Shown: positions 1 to 9,699 of the stretch, piece after piece | Layout: each line of letters opens with the position of its first letter | Position numbering within the stretch: the stretch's first letter is position 1 | Assembly (NCBI GenBank): GCA_026984915.1 | Contig: JALSRG010000007.1 | Coordinates: 26,887-90,886 of the forward strand | Direction: 5' to 3' | Source of the DNA: Marinosulfonomonas sp. | Lineage (GTDB): Bacteria; Pseudomonadota; Alphaproteobacteria; Rhodobacterales; Rhodobacteraceae | Length of the DNA stretch: 64,000 nucleotides | Notes under the pieces: generated by a model | What the model was told of the DNA's origin: nothing | Databases searched by the model: none | What the model saw: only the letters and a program-made list of their open reading frames with translations | Position numbers and translations under genes: made by a program

Positions 1-86
1 TGGTGATCCCCGAATTGCGGATTTCCGACCTTGGGCTGGTGGATGTCACCAAATTCGAACTGACCGGCCTGTTTGAGGAAATTTGA
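1..86 (+). CDS. C-terminal end of an unidentified protein (partial)
   Basis: An open frame enters from the left edge and ends at a TGA that overlaps the ATG of the AMP nucleosidase gene by one base. The last 27 residues are visible and end ...ELTGLFEEI. The overlap suggests translational coupling with the next gene. I do not recognise the family from so short a tail. Confidence 0.6.
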   Translation, partial: VIPELRISDLGLVDVTKFELTGLFEEI

Positions 87-1570
87 TGAACCCACATGAC
101 CAGAACACCCCAACCTTGACCCCGCCTCTTGTGCCAGCCCAGAGCTATGACGACCCCAAAGCGGCTGTTGACCGGCTATGCGAACTATACGAAGAGGCCG
201 TGCGTTTCCTGTGCAAGCATTTCAGCAACATAGGAAACGGCCCGCCGCCGGAAACCCGCTTTCGGGCCTATTACCCTGAAATCCGGCTGACCACGACCAG
301 TTACGGGCGTTCTGATAACCGACTGGCCTTTGGCTATGTGGCCAACCCCGGCACTTATGCAACAACCGTCACACGCCCAGACCTGTTCCGGCACTATCTT
401 GAGCAACAGATCGGACTGGTGATGAAAAATCACGGCACTGCGGTCAGTATCGGACAATCAGACACGCCCATGCCGGTGCATTTCGCAGTGGCAAACGAAT
501 CTGACGTGACGATCCCGCAGGAAGGCGCCCTGAGCTTTCAGTTGCGCGATGTGTTTGATGTGCCTGATCTGGCAACAACCAATGACGATATCGTCAATGG
601 GTTTGGGTTCAAGTACAGCGACGGCGCTGGCCCACTGGCGCCCTTTACCGCCCAACGTGTGGATTATTCGCTGGCGCGATTGTCCCACTACACGGCAACC
701 CGGCCCGAACATTTTCAGAACCATGTTCTGTTTACCAACTACCAGTTCTATGTCGGCGAATTTGAAGCCTACGCACGCAGGATGCTCGCCGATCCAAAGA
801 GTGGCTATACAAGCTTTGTCGGCCCGAACAACACCGAGATTTTTGAAGCCGATGCGCCAATGCCGACGCCGGCAAAGCTTCCGCAAATGCCGACCTATCA
901 CCTGAAGCGTGACGGTCAGGCCGGCATTACACTGGTCAATATCGGGGTCGGTCCTTCGAATGCCAAAACCGCAACCGATCATATTGCAGTGCTGCGCCCC
1001 CATGCCTGGCTGATGGTGGGGCATTGTGCGGGCCTTCGCAATTCTCAGAGCCTTGGCGATTTCGTTTTGGCCCATGCCTACCTGCGTGAAGATCACGTGC
1101 TGGATGATGATTTGCCCGTCTGGGTCCCGATCCCGGCCCTTGCCGAAATACAGGTGGCCCTGGAGCAAGCGGTAGAGGATGTGACCAAGCTTGAAGGCTA
1201 TGAATTAAAGCGGCTGATGCGAACCGGCACGGTTGCCTCTCTTGACAACCGCAACTGGGAGCTGCGCGACACGGCCGGGCCAGTACGGCGCCTGAGCCAG
1301 AGCCGCGCCATTGCACTGGATATGGAAAGCGCGACAATTGCTGCAAACGGTTTCCGGTTTCGCGTTCCCTATGGCACATTGCTTTGCGTGTCCGACAAGC
1401 CCCTGCATGGCGAACTGAAACTTCCGGGAATGGCCTCGGATTTTTATAATTCACAAGTTTTGCGACACCTGCTGATTGGAATACGCGCAATGGAGTCACT
1501 CCGCGAAATGCCGCTCGAACGTATCCATTCACGTAAATTGCGCAGCTTTGAAGAGACAGCATTCCTGTAG
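86..1570 (+). CDS. amn: AMP nucleosidase
   Basis: Hydrolyses AMP to adenine and ribose 5-phosphate in the cytosol, a purine salvage and adenylate-balancing reaction. The protein is 494 residues, close to the family's usual ~480-490. The N-terminal half is the AMP-nucleosidase-specific domain. The C-terminal half has the nucleoside-phosphorylase fold, with a glycine-rich GVGPSNAKTATDH stretch and an ALDMESA motif near residue 410 that carries the acidic ribose-binding residues. An in-frame TTG lies one codon before the ATG. I prefer the ATG because it overlaps the upstream stop codon in the usual coupled fashion. A hairpin follows the stop codon. Confidence 0.93.
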   Translation: MNPHDQNTPTLTPPLVPAQSYDDPKAAVDRLCELYEEAVRFLCKHFSNIGNGPPPETRFRAYYPEIRLTTTSYGRSDNRLAFGYVANPGTYATTVTRPDLFRHYLEQQIGLVMKNHGTAVSIGQSDTPMPVHFAVANESDVTIPQEGALSFQLRDVFDVPDLATTNDDIVNGFGFKYSDGAGPLAPFTAQRVDYSLARLSHYTATRPEHFQNHVLFTNYQFYVGEFEAYARRMLADPKSGYTSFVGPNNTEIFEADAPMPTPAKLPQMPTYHLKRDGQAGITLVNIGVGPSNAKTATDHIAVLRPHAWLMVGHCAGLRNSQSLGDFVLAHAYLREDHVLDDDLPVWVPIPALAEIQVALEQAVEDVTKLEGYELKRLMRTGTVASLDNRNWELRDTAGPVRRLSQSRAIALDMESATIAANGFRFRVPYGTLLCVSDKPLHGELKLPGMASDFYNSQVLRHLLIGIRAMESLREMPLERIHSRKLRSFEETAFL

Positions 1571-1595
1571 CGCGTGGAAAAAAGCCAAAAAAGTG

Positions 1596-1617
1596 GGGAA
1601 AAAGCGTTGTTTTTCCC
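1596..1617 (+). terminator. Inverted repeat after amn, terminator-like
   Basis: A perfect 8-bp stem (GGGAAAAA / TTTTTCCC) with a 6-base loop lies 26 bases after the amn stop. The T run is part of the stem rather than a tail. It may be a weak terminator, or an element in the leader of the HU gene that follows. Confidence 0.4.
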
Positions 1618-1701
1618 TACTAAACGTTGTGCTAACCCCCAATATCCAGTTTAATGCCGCCAATGAGACCCAACAACGGGACCATACTGAGGAGACATAC
1701 A

Positions 1702-1989
1702 ATGGCAAAACCGATGACCAAGACCCAACTGGTGGCCGCACTGGCCGAAGAAATGGGCACAGACAAAAAATCGGCCGCAGGGGCGCTGGATGCGATCATT
1801 GCAATCATCACCCGCGAGGTTTCCGCTGGCGGAGCTGTGACCCTACCGGGTGTTGGCAAGATCTATTGCCGCGAACGCCCCGAACGCATGGTCCGCAACC
1901 CGGCGACTGGCGAGCAGATCAAGAAAGATGCTGACAAAGTGGTCAAGATGACAATCGCCAAGGCTCTGAAAGACAGCGTAAACGGCTAA
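1702..1989 (+). CDS. HU-family DNA-binding protein
   Basis: A 95-residue nucleoid-associated protein of the HU/IHF superfamily that binds and bends DNA as a dimer. The N-terminal helices (TKTQLVAALAEEMGTDKKSA) are followed by the beta-arm signature. Family hallmarks are the PGVGK turn and an R-x-x-R-x-x-RNPATGEQI arm motif that enters the minor groove. It is somewhat divergent, with a cysteine in the arm region and a lysine-rich C-terminus. The start at this ATG is supported by a GAGGAG ribosome-binding site eight bases upstream; open frame continues upstream without one. A strong terminator follows, so the gene is monocistronic. Confidence 0.9.
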   Translation: MAKPMTKTQLVAALAEEMGTDKKSAAGALDAIIAIITREVSAGGAVTLPGVGKIYCRERPERMVRNPATGEQIKKDADKVVKMTIAKALKDSVNG

Positions 1990-2023
1990 ATTCAGCGCAC
2001 TTGCACAGATAAATAATACCGAT

Positions 2024-2050
2024 AGGGTCGCCCGATGTGGCGACCCTTTT
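2024..2050 (+). terminator. Rho-independent terminator after the HU gene
   Basis: A perfect 9-bp stem (AGGGTCGCC / GGCGACCCT) with a 6-base loop is followed by TTT. It lies 35 bases after the HU stop codon and just before the DMT transporter gene. Confidence 0.8.
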
Positions 2051-2065
2051 CGTTTGGGAACAGAA

Positions 2066-2935
2066 ATGGACATCCGCGCAATTTTCATGGGGCTGAGCTT
2101 TGCCTTTATCTGGTCGTCAGCTTTCAGTTCGGCCCGGATCATCGTATCCGAGGCACCACCTTTGGCCTCACTTTCATTGCGGTTTCTCATTTCGGGCATT
2201 CTGGCGGTTATCCTTGCACGAATGATGGGGCAGTCGTGGCACCTGACCCGCGACCAGTGGCGCGCGACCTTCATTTTCGGCCTGTGCCAGAACGCGCTGT
2301 ATCTGGGGTTGTTCTTTGTCGCCATGCAAACAATTGAGGCCTCACTGGCCTCGATCATCGCATCGGTCATGCCGTTGATGGTGGCCTTTGCAGGCTGGGC
2401 CTTTATGGGCGACAGGCTGCGCCCACTTGCTGTGGCCGGGCTGATTGCCGGTATGATTGGTGTCGTGATTATCATGGGATCCCGGTTTAACGGTGGCGTT
2501 GACCTCTTCGGCATCGTCTTGTGTGTGGTCGGCACCGTGGCACTGAGCATTGCAACGCTTTCCATGCGGGGGGCCTCAAGCGGTGGCAATCTGATGATGA
2601 TCGTTGGCTTGCAGATGTTTGTCGGGGCGGCAGTGCTGGCTTTGGTCTCGTTGATGCTGGAAAGGATCGAAGTGCATTTCACATGGCCGCTGGTACTGGC
2701 CTTTGCCTATACAACCCTGGCACCCGGCGTGCTGGCCACATGGATCTGGTTTGCACTTGTGGCCCGGATCGGGCCAATGCGGGCCGCCACATTTCATTTC
2801 CTCAATCCGTTTTTCGGCGTTGCGATTGCCTCAGCCCTGCTGGGTGAAAAGCTGGGCGCGGCGGATATTGCCGGTGTCGCCATCATCGCGGGCGGGATTC
2901 TTGCTGTGCAATTGTCCAGGCAGACCCAGCGTTAA
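2066..2935 (+). CDS. EamA/DMT-family transporter
   Basis: An inner-membrane drug/metabolite transporter of 289 residues with about ten hydrophobic segments arranged as two EamA repeats, the usual size. The first repeat opens with an FAFIWSSAF segment and the second ends with an LLGEKL motif before the last helix, both typical of EamA proteins. The substrate cannot be told from sequence; characterised relatives export amino acids or metabolites. The ATG at this position is preferred over an in-frame TTG four codons earlier. The gene is isolated between the HU terminator and the CcdA-like gene, with no regulator beside it. Confidence 0.85.
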   Translation: MDIRAIFMGLSFAFIWSSAFSSARIIVSEAPPLASLSLRFLISGILAVILARMMGQSWHLTRDQWRATFIFGLCQNALYLGLFFVAMQTIEASLASIIASVMPLMVAFAGWAFMGDRLRPLAVAGLIAGMIGVVIIMGSRFNGGVDLFGIVLCVVGTVALSIATLSMRGASSGGNLMMIVGLQMFVGAAVLALVSLMLERIEVHFTWPLVLAFAYTTLAPGVLATWIWFALVARIGPMRAATFHFLNPFFGVAIASALLGEKLGAADIAGVAIIAGGILAVQLSRQTQR

Positions 2936-3003
2936 CGTCACTGTGAACAACTGTAACTGCGTATTCAGGTGACAAGGTGGATGAATTTTGGCACCTAGAC
3001 GCC

Positions 3004-3717
3004 ATGGAACTGTTGTTTGGATATGGCGCAGGGGTGCTGACCCTCATCAACCCTTGTGTACTACCGGTATTGCCGATCGTACTGGCCACCGCATTGCAGG
3101 CCAGCCGCTATGGGCCTCTGGCTGTCGCGGCCGGGATGAGCCTGTCATTTGTGCTGCTGGGCGTGGGTGTTGCCGCGCTTGGGCGCAGTTTTGGCATAAC
3201 CGGCGAAACGATCACACGCGTTGCGGCCTTGCTGATGATCGGCTTTGGTCTGATCATGCTGGTGCCACGGCTGAATAGCGTTTTCGCCACGGCAACCGGT
3301 AGTTTTGCGGGACGGGCCGACAGCGAACTTGATTCGGTGGACCGCTCGACCCTGCGCGGGCAGTTTCTGGGTGGTCTGCTTTTGGGGGCGGTGTGGAGCC
3401 CCTGTGTTGGCCCCACACTGGGTGGCGCGATTTCACTGGCAAGCCAGGGGGCAAGCCTGCTCTGGGCCGGTGCCATCATGGTTGCCTTTGCCGCCGGGGT
3501 CTCAACCATCATTCTGGCCCTGGGCTATGGGGCGCGATCTGCCCTGCAGCGGCGTCAGGCGCTGATGCGCCGTATTGCGGCCCGCTCCAAACCCATTGTC
3601 GGCATTGCCTTTGTCGCCGTCGGGTTGATGCTGTTTTTCAACTGGCAAGCCTATATCGAAGGCTGGGTGCTTGATCATCTGCCCGACTGGCTTGTCGATT
3701 TTTCTGTTTCGATCTGA
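3004..3717 (+). CDS. CcdA/DsbD-type thiol-disulfide transmembrane protein
   Basis: An inner-membrane protein of 237 residues with six predicted membrane segments. It would pass electrons from cytoplasmic thioredoxin to a periplasmic thiol protein. The two redox cysteines of the family are visible: one in NPCVLPVLP near the N-terminus and one in SPCVGPTLGG in the second half. The reading frame also opens at a GTG nine codons earlier, but the ATG fits the family start. A periplasmic thioredoxin-like gene starts 15 bases downstream and is the obvious redox partner. The pair could serve cytochrome c maturation or a sulfur-oxidation-type function; the sequence does not decide which. Confidence 0.85.
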   Translation: MELLFGYGAGVLTLINPCVLPVLPIVLATALQASRYGPLAVAAGMSLSFVLLGVGVAALGRSFGITGETITRVAALLMIGFGLIMLVPRLNSVFATATGSFAGRADSELDSVDRSTLRGQFLGGLLLGAVWSPCVGPTLGGAISLASQGASLLWAGAIMVAFAAGVSTIILALGYGARSALQRRQALMRRIAARSKPIVGIAFVAVGLMLFFNWQAYIEGWVLDHLPDWLVDFSVSI

Positions 3718-3732
3718 CCTGAGGAGGTTCAA

Positions 3733-4155
3733 ATGAAAAGACGTGAATTCTTCGCCCTTGCGGGTGCCACCATGTTGCTCCCCAAGACGGCACTTGCCCA
3801 GAATGTGCCCGAAATGCTGGTTTATGACGAAGGTTTGGTCGCCGAGCATCTTGCAAAAGGAGAGACTGTTTTTGTCGACTTTTATGCAGACTGGTGTGGA
3901 ACCTGCCGGGCACAGGACCGGGTGATAAACAAGTTGCGAGCCGCCAACCCATCCTATGACAAGGCAATGACATTCATCAAACTGGATTGGGATCTGTTCG
4001 GTGATGGCGATCTGTCAAAATCCCTGAACATTCCGCGCCGCTCGACATTGGTGGTGCTGAAAGGTGACAAGGAAATCGGGCGCGTTGTCGCCGGGACAAG
4101 CAAAGCTCAGATAAAAGAGCTGCTTGATGCGGGCATGGCTGCCGCAGCTTCGTAG
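3733..4155 (+). CDS. Periplasmic thioredoxin-family protein
   Basis: A 140-residue thiol-disulfide protein with an N-terminal export signal (MKRREFF start, hydrophobic core, cleavage after ALAQ near residue 23). A thioredoxin fold carries the active site WCGTC, with Cys55 and Cys58. The R-R-x-F-F start resembles a weak Tat signal, but a Sec signal is equally possible. A GAGGAG ribosome-binding site precedes the ATG. It sits 15 bases after the CcdA-like gene and is probably reduced by it. Its target protein is unknown. Confidence 0.85.
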   Translation: MKRREFFALAGATMLLPKTALAQNVPEMLVYDEGLVAEHLAKGETVFVDFYADWCGTCRAQDRVINKLRAANPSYDKAMTFIKLDWDLFGDGDLSKSLNIPRRSTLVVLKGDKEIGRVVAGTSKAQIKELLDAGMAAAAS

Positions 4156-4252
4156 GTTTTTCGGTTTGAGGGCAGAGTCCAGCCTACCCTGATTCTCTAG
4201 GGCGTAGACCTATAAATCCTGCACCACTGGCAACTGTGCCTGAAGGGTGCGG

Positions 4253-5353
4253 TCAACCAATCCGCCCACCGGCATCCCCGACCTGCCCCCGGTGCAGCAA
4301 CAAATGGTCCAGCAGCACGCAGGCCATCATCGCCTCGCCCACCGGTACGGCGCGGATGCCGACGCAGGGGTCGTGGCGGCCCTTGGTGATGATCTCGGTA
4401 TCCTCGCCGGATTTGGTGATCGTCTTGCGCGGGGTCAGGATCGACGAGGTGGGTTTCACGGCAAAGCGCACCACCACGTCTTGCCCTGTGGAAATGCCGC
4501 CCAGAATTCCACCCGCGTGGTTAGAGCTGAAAACCGGCCCGTCCGGCCCCATGCTGATCTCGTCGGCGTTTTCCTCGCCGGTCAGAACGGCGGCCCCCAT
4601 GCCTTCGCCGATCTCGACGCCCTTGACGGCATTGATCGACATCATCGCGGCGGCCAGATCGGTATCGAGCTTGCCATAAACCGGCGCGCCCAGACCGGCG
4701 GGCAGGCCGCGGGCGACCACCTCGACCACCGCGCCAACCGAACTGCCGGATTTGCGCAAGCCGTCCAGATAGGTGGCCCATTCCCTGGCCGCGACAGCAT
4801 CCGGCACCCAGAACGGGTTGCGCGAAACCTCGTCCAGATCAAACCGCGTCCGGTCAATCGCCAATGGTCCCATTTGCACCATATAGCCGATGATTTGTAC
4901 GTTTGGTGCCAAAACCGCCAGTGCGGCCCGCGCCAATCCGCCCGCCGCCACCCGCGCCGCCGTTTCCCGCGCCGAGGACCGCCCGCCACCGCGCGGGTCA
5001 CGGATGCCGTATTTCTGCCAATAGGTAATATCGGCGTGGCCGGGGCGGAATTTTTCGGCAATATCGCTGTAATCCTTGGACCGCTGATCGGTATTTTCGA
5101 TCATCAACTGCACCGGCGTGCCTGTGGTTCTGCCCTCAAACACCCCCGACAGGATACGCACCTGATCCGGTTCGCGCCGCTGGGTGGTATATTTGTTCTG
5201 CCCCGGTTTGCGCATGTCCATCCAGTGCTGCAACATCGCCTCATCCACCGGCACATTCGGCGGGCAGCCGTCCACCGTCGCCCCCAGCGCGGGGCCGTGG
5301 CTTTCACCCCATGTGGTGACGCGGAACATATGACCGAAGGTATTGAAAGACAT
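4253..5353 (-). CDS. aroC: Chorismate synthase
   Basis: Converts 5-enolpyruvylshikimate-3-phosphate to chorismate, the last step of the shikimate pathway, using reduced FMN. It has 366 residues, the normal length. Family signatures are visible: GESHGPALG near the N-terminus, RPGHAD, and the [17 protein letters not shown] block that binds substrate and flavin. The start at [10 protein letters not shown] matches the family and has an AAAGGAG site upstream; open frame continues 26 codons further without support. It is divergent from thiB, and its promoter must lie in the same ~230-bp interval as the TPP riboswitch. Confidence 0.96.
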   Translation of the reverse strand: MSFNTFGHMFRVTTWGESHGPALGATVDGCPPNVPVDEAMLQHWMDMRKPGQNKYTTQRREPDQVRILSGVFEGRTTGTPVQLMIENTDQRSKDYSDIAEKFRPGHADITYWQKYGIRDPRGGGRSSARETAARVAAGGLARAALAVLAPNVQIIGYMVQMGPLAIDRTRFDLDEVSRNPFWVPDAVAAREWATYLDGLRKSGSSVGAVVEVVARGLPAGLGAPVYGKLDTDLAAAMMSINAVKGVEIGEGMGAAVLTGEENADEISMGPDGPVFSSNHAGGILGGISTGQDVVVRFAVKPTSSILTPRKTITKSGEDTEIITKGRHDPCVGIRAVPVGEAMMACVLLDHLLLHRGQVGDAGGRIG

Positions 5354-5450
5354 CTGATGGCTCCTTTGCCTTATCGGTCTAACGACGGGAAGGGCTGGTC
5401 TCAAGAGGTTTTGGCTTGTCATAAGCAACACCGGCGCCTAATAACGGTGT

Positions 5451-5534
5451 TACCTCGGGGTGCTTACCAAAGCTGAGATGCAATCACGCGAACCCGTTGA
5501 ACCTGAACCGGTTAAGACCGGCGGAGGGAAGGTA
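5451..5534 (+). promoter_or_regulatory. TPP (THI-box) riboswitch aptamer
   Basis: The conserved THI-box elements occur in order: CGGGGTGC, then GCTGAGATG, then an ACCCGTTGAACCTGAACCGG block, and finally AAGACCGGCGGAGGGAA. A short closing stem P1 is visible (TACC at the 5' end with GGTA at the 3' end). It lies about 50 bases upstream of thiB on the same strand, as expected for control of a thiamine transporter by thiamine pyrophosphate. Confidence 0.95.
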
Positions 5535-5540
5535 CGGAAA

Positions 5541-5577
5541 TTCTCCACCTTTACCCCGCCCGTCGCGAAGTGGAGAA
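5541..5577 (+). promoter_or_regulatory. Ribosome-binding-site sequestering hairpin (riboswitch expression platform)
   Basis: A perfect 8-bp inverted repeat, TTCTCCAC with GTGGAGAA, starts six bases after the aptamer. The 3' arm contains the GGAG ribosome-binding site of thiB, whose ATG follows eight bases after GGAG. Pairing would hide the site. This fits translational repression when TPP is bound. There is no T run, so it is not a transcription terminator. Confidence 0.7.
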
Positions 5578-5583
5578 CACGAA

Positions 5584-6573
5584 ATGAAAATATCCATATT
5601 TGCCGCGGGAATGAGTGTTGTTGCATCCATGGCAACGGCTCAGACCCCTGTGTTGACTGTCTATACCTACGACAGTTTTGTTTCCGACTGGGGCCCCGGT
5701 CCCGCTGTTGAAAAAGCATTTGAGGCAACATGTGACTGCGACCTGCAATTTGTGGGCACGGGTGATGGCGCTGCCCTTCTGGCGCGCCTGCGGCTGGAAG
5801 GCCCGCGCGGCCCGGCCGATATAGCGCTTGGCCTGGATACCAATCAAACCGCCGCTGCGGCTGAAACAGGCCTGTTTGCCCCACTTTCACAGCCACGCCC
5901 AGCGCTGGATTTGCCGGTTGACTGGAATGATCCGTTGTTTCAGCCTTTTGACTGGGGCTATTTTGCATTTGTCTATGACCGCACAAAACTGACCAACCCG
6001 CCAGCCAATTTTCGCGAACTGGCTGACAGCAACCTGAAGATCATCATCGAAGATCCCAGATCATCGACGCCCGGCCTCGGGTTGCTCTTGTGGGTAAAGA
6101 AAGCCTATGGCGATGATGCCTCCTCGATCTGGAGCGGGTTGGCAGATAACATTGTGACTGTCACAAAAGGCTGGTCCGAGGCCTACGGGCTCTTTCTGGA
6201 GGGCGAAGCCGATATGGTGCTGTCATACTCCACCTCTCCGGCCTATCATCTGATCGCCGAGCAGGACGACAGCAAAGCAGCGGCGCGATTTGACGAAGGC
6301 CACTACATGCAGATCGAGGTGGCAGGGAAACTGGCGTCATCGGATGTTCCGGAGCTTGCGGATCAGTTTCTGGCTTTCATGGCTTCGGACGCATTCCAGA
6401 ATCTCATTCCCACCACCAACTGGATGTATCCTGCCAAGCTGCCCGCCGACGGGCTTCCGGATGGTTTTTCTACCCTGATCAAGCCCGAAACCGCATTGAT
6501 CTACTCACCGGAACAGGCCGCAGCCATACGTAACAAAGCCCTGAGCGAATGGCAAAACGCGCTCTCGGAATAA
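5584..6573 (+). CDS. thiB: Thiamine ABC transporter, periplasmic binding protein
   Basis: A periplasmic thiamine/TPP-binding protein of 329 residues that delivers substrate to the ThiPQ importer. A signal peptide covers about residues 1-20 (MKISIFAAG... ending ATAQ). The mature part opens with VLTVYTYDSF, the typical ThiB strand, followed by a family-1 solute-binding fold. The start is set by the GGAG site in the upstream hairpin. The frame is open further upstream but overlaps the riboswitch. The last 25 bases overlap thiP, so the two are translationally coupled. The TPP riboswitch ahead of it confirms the substrate. Confidence 0.93.
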   Translation: MKISIFAAGMSVVASMATAQTPVLTVYTYDSFVSDWGPGPAVEKAFEATCDCDLQFVGTGDGAALLARLRLEGPRGPADIALGLDTNQTAAAAETGLFAPLSQPRPALDLPVDWNDPLFQPFDWGYFAFVYDRTKLTNPPANFRELADSNLKIIIEDPRSSTPGLGLLLWVKKAYGDDASSIWSGLADNIVTVTKGWSEAYGLFLEGEADMVLSYSTSPAYHLIAEQDDSKAAARFDEGHYMQIEVAGKLASSDVPELADQFLAFMASDAFQNLIPTTNWMYPAKLPADGLPDGFSTLIKPETALIYSPEQAAAIRNKALSEWQNALSE

Positions 6574-8126
6574 ACCCTTCAACGCTGATCGGGTGGCTAT
6601 CTGTCGCCTTGGTTCTGGTGTTGACTCTTGGCACGCTCCTGGCGGTGTTCGGGCGGGCCGAGGGCGCATCTTCTATCGGGCCTTCAGATTGGGTTGCCGT
6701 GCGTTTCACGCTGCTGCAGGCCGGCCTTTCGGCTGCCATCAGTGTGATACTTGCTGTTCCGTTGGCCCGTGCCCTGGCCCGAAGGCGGTTTATGGGGCGC
6801 GGTTTGCTGATTGCATTGATGGGGGCCCCTTTTATCCTGCCGGTAATCGTTGCCGTTCTGGGATTGCTGGCCGTTTTCGGCCGCAACGGCATTGCCAGCA
6901 CGGTACTGGTCTGGGCCGGGTTTGACCCGATTTCCATTTATGGGCTGGGTGGTGTCCTGCTGGCGCATGTTTTCTTTAATCTGCCTTTGGCCACGCGGCT
7001 GATCCTGCAGGGATGGCTGGCAATCCCTGCCGAGCGCTTTCGTCTGGCCGCCGAGCTTGGCTTTTCCTGCCGCGCTGTCGCCCGGCATTTGGAGCGCCCG
7101 ATGCTGCGCGCGGTTTTGCCCGGCGCCTTCATGGTTGTATTTCTGATTTGCATGACAAGTTTTGCCGTTGTGCTGGTGCTGGGCGGAGGGCCAAGGGCGA
7201 CCACTGTCGAGCTTGCGATCTATCAGGCTTTCAGGTTTGATTTTGACCTCTCCAAGGCAGCACAACTGGCTGGCATCCAATTCACATTGGGAGCATTGGC
7301 AACTGTTGTTGCACTGCGGGTTTCAGCCCCGATGTCGGCGGGCAGCGGGCTGGACAGGGTCGTCATGCGGTGGGATTCATCCGCGATCTGGCTGCGGGTG
7401 CAAGACAGTATTATCATGCTGGCGGCGGCCTTGTTCCTGCTGGCACCACTTGCCGCAATTCTCGTGGCCGGGACAGGCCAGGTTTTCCGGCTTCCGCCGC
7501 AGGTCTGGCTATCTGCCGAACGTTCGCTGCTGGTGGCCATGGCCGCCATGACATTGACCGTTCTTTTTTCTCTGACAATGGCCCTGAACGTTGTCCGGCT
7601 GCGTCATAGGCGGCGGCTGTCAATGACCATCGAAGCCATTGGCTATCTGACCCTGGCGGCTTCGCCCCTGGTTATCGGGACCGGATTATTCATTCTGCTG
7701 TTTCCCATAGCCAATCCGGTTGCACTGGCCTTACCGGTAACTGCGATCGTAAATGCAGTGATGAGTCTGCCCTTTGCCCTGCGCATTCTGAAACCGGCCA
7801 TTATGGAGGTTGAACAGACCTATGGTTCGTTGGCGGATAGTCTGGGCCTGAGAGGTACAGCACGGTTGCGGCTGTTGATTCTTCCGCGCATTCGTGGCCC
7901 TCTTGGGTTTGCTGCGGGCCTCGCGGCGGCATTGTCCATGGGGGATCTTGGCGTCATTGCCTTGTTTGCCGGTCCGGATCAGGCAACATTGCCAATGCAG
8001 CTATATCGGTTGATGTCAGCTTATCGGATGGCCGAAGCAGCCGGAGCAGCGCTGTTGCTGCTTATCCTCAGCTTTGCACTGTTCTGGATGTTTGACAAAG
8101 GGGGCCGAATGAATGCTGACACTTGA
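6549..8126 (+). CDS. thiP: Thiamine ABC transporter permease
   Basis: Inner-membrane permease of the ThiBPQ importer, 525 residues, with roughly twelve membrane segments as a tandem duplication of two permease modules. This is the family's usual architecture. Each module has the binding-protein-dependent transport loop. The first reads [20 protein letters not shown], and the second contains [20 protein letters not shown], which contact the ATPase. It overlaps thiB at its start and thiQ by 14 bases at its end, giving a tightly coupled three-gene operon under the TPP riboswitch. Confidence 0.93.
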   Translation: MAKRALGINPSTLIGWLSVALVLVLTLGTLLAVFGRAEGASSIGPSDWVAVRFTLLQAGLSAAISVILAVPLARALARRRFMGRGLLIALMGAPFILPVIVAVLGLLAVFGRNGIASTVLVWAGFDPISIYGLGGVLLAHVFFNLPLATRLILQGWLAIPAERFRLAAELGFSCRAVARHLERPMLRAVLPGAFMVVFLICMTSFAVVLVLGGGPRATTVELAIYQAFRFDFDLSKAAQLAGIQFTLGALATVVALRVSAPMSAGSGLDRVVMRWDSSAIWLRVQDSIIMLAAALFLLAPLAAILVAGTGQVFRLPPQVWLSAERSLLVAMAAMTLTVLFSLTMALNVVRLRHRRRLSMTIEAIGYLTLAASPLVIGTGLFILLFPIANPVALALPVTAIVNAVMSLPFALRILKPAIMEVEQTYGSLADSLGLRGTARLRLLILPRIRGPLGFAAGLAAALSMGDLGVIALFAGPDQATLPMQLYRLMSAYRMAEAAGAALLLLILSFALFWMFDKGGRMNADT

Positions 8127-8823
8127 TGGACTGGTCATCCAACAAGGTGACTTCCGCCTGACGGCGGATTTCACTGTTCCAACCGGGGACCGGGTTGCGG
8201 TGCTCGGGCCTTCTGGTGGCGGAAAATCGACCCTGCTGGGGGCGATCGCAGGGTTTATTCGGCCTACACGCGGCCGGATCTTGTGGAACGGGGAAGTTCT
8301 GAATGACAAACCACCAGGACAGAGACCTGTCAGTATCCTGTTTCAGGAAAACAACCTGTTCCCGCACATGACAGCAGAACATAATATCGGATTGGGTCTG
8401 AAACCCGATCTGAAGCTATCCGAGAGCGAACGCGCGCAAGTCAATGCAGCATTGATCCGTGTCGGGCTGGACGGCTTGGGAAAACGGAAACCGGCGGCAT
8501 TGTCCGGAGGCCAACAAAGCCGTGTGGCGCTGGCACGCATGCTTTTGCGCGGCAAACCATTGGTCCTGCTGGACGAGCCTTTTGCGGCGCTTGGCCCTGC
8601 ACTGAAAAACGAAATGCTGGACCTGGTGAATGATCTGGCAAAAGAAACCGGCGCAACCGTTCTGATGGTCACTCATAATCCGGAAGATGCACACAGATTT
8701 GCCCCGCAGACGATCCTTGTGGCGGAAGGAGCCGCTTTGCCACCCCAGGATACAGACGCCCTTTTTGCCAACCCGCCCAAGGCCCTGAGCCAATATCTGG
8801 GCAATCCGAATGCCGATGAATAA
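8113..8823 (+). CDS. thiQ: Thiamine ABC transporter ATP-binding protein
   Basis: The ATPase of the thiamine importer, 236 residues, cytoplasmic face of the inner membrane. Walker A is GPSGGGKST near residue 33, the Q-loop is LFQENNLF, the signature is [13 protein letters not shown], and Walker B is [14 protein letters not shown]. The switch histidine is in VTHNPEDA. All catalytic residues are present. The ATG lies inside the end of thiP. A strong stem-loop starts within the stop codon, so the operon ends here. Confidence 0.95.
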   Translation: MLTLDGLVIQQGDFRLTADFTVPTGDRVAVLGPSGGGKSTLLGAIAGFIRPTRGRILWNGEVLNDKPPGQRPVSILFQENNLFPHMTAEHNIGLGLKPDLKLSESERAQVNAALIRVGLDGLGKRKPAALSGGQQSRVALARMLLRGKPLVLLDEPFAALGPALKNEMLDLVNDLAKETGATVLMVTHNPEDAHRFAPQTILVAEGAALPPQDTDALFANPPKALSQYLGNPNADE

Positions 8824-8850
8824 AAGCGCCCCGAATTGGAGCGCTTTTAC
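8822..8850. terminator. Bidirectional terminator between thiQ and petC
   Basis: A perfect 8-bp stem (AAAAGCGC / GCGCTTTT) flanks a 11-base interior with further partial pairing. Because the stem ends in A/T runs, it presents a T run to transcripts from either side. It lies between convergent thiBPQ and petABC. Confidence 0.75.
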
Positions 8851-8876
8851 TTCTTACCTCTTCGAGCAATTAGTCC

Positions 8877-9683
8877 TTACTCGTCCTCACTTTTCGCCTT
8901 GTGTTTGATCGGCGCCCAGAGAGTCTTGTTTGTCAAATACAAAAGCGATGCCAAAATCGCCAGCATGATAACCGCAACAAAGCCCGACCTCTTGCGGGCC
9001 ATCATCTTGGGCTCGGCTGTCCACATCAGGAAGGCAGCCACGTCTTCTGCTTCGCTGCGCAAATCGTTTGGAGAGCCGTCGGCAAACTCGACATCCTCGC
9101 CCGACAAAGGCGGAGGCATGGCGATCCAGCCCCCTGGGAATGCCGTATTCTCATAAAAAGTTGTACCGGCTTCCTCTTTTTCTTCGCCGGTGAATCCTTC
9201 CATGATCGAGAAGATATGTTCCGGGCCGCCAATACCCCGCAGAAGCTGGTTCAGACCTGTGCCCTTTGGCCCTTCAAAACCCTTGCGGGCCTTGGCCATC
9301 AAGGATAAATCCGGTGCTTTGGGATCTGCCGAGGGTGGAAAATGATCAGAGGGCTTGGCCGGGCGTGTATCGCCTGGTTCTGCTCCATCTGAATCATCCG
9401 GTACTTCGAATTGCTTGGCATAGGCGCGTACCTGATCTGCCGGCAGTTCCGGGCCGCCCGGATCACCGATTGTGCGGATCGGCACGTATTTCAACCCATG
9501 GCATGCAGCACAGACTTCGGTGTAGACCTGAAGCCCGCGCTGCAATTGCAACCTGTCATACTTCCCGAATGGCCCTTCAAAAGAAAAGGCGACATCTTCG
9601 GTATGGATTTCTTCGCTGGCCAACGCCCCGCCAGTGGCAAGGGCAAGCGTGGTCAGGGCTGTTACGGTAAGTTTCCTGATCAT
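8877..9683 (-). CDS. petC: Cytochrome c1 of the bc1 complex
   Basis: The c-type haem subunit of ubiquinol-cytochrome c reductase, passing electrons from the Rieske centre to soluble or membrane cytochrome c. It has 268 residues: a signal peptide ending near Ala22 and haem-binding C58-A-A-C61-H62. There is an acidic insert rich in Asp/Pro/Glu around residues 100-130, the distal methionine region, and one C-terminal membrane anchor ([14 protein letters not shown]). The ATG chosen has an AAAGGA site and yields a clean signal peptide. It is the third gene of petABC, 16 bases after petB. Confidence 0.95.
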   Translation of the reverse strand: MIRKLTVTALTTLALATGGALASEEIHTEDVAFSFEGPFGKYDRLQLQRGLQVYTEVCAACHGLKYVPIRTIGDPGGPELPADQVRAYAKQFEVPDDSDGAEPGDTRPAKPSDHFPPSADPKAPDLSLMAKARKGFEGPKGTGLNQLLRGIGGPEHIFSIMEGFTGEEKEEAGTTFYENTAFPGGWIAMPPPLSGEDVEFADGSPNDLRSEAEDVAAFLMWTAEPKMMARKRSGFVAVIMLAILASLLYLTNKTLWAPIKHKAKSEDE

Positions 9684-9699
9684 CAGTCTTGATCCTTTC

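Noticed and set aside
4247..5476. A 409-codon plus-strand frame over aroC
   Set aside because: His/Gly/Arg-rich shadow of aroC with no recognisable motif; it also crosses the riboswitch.
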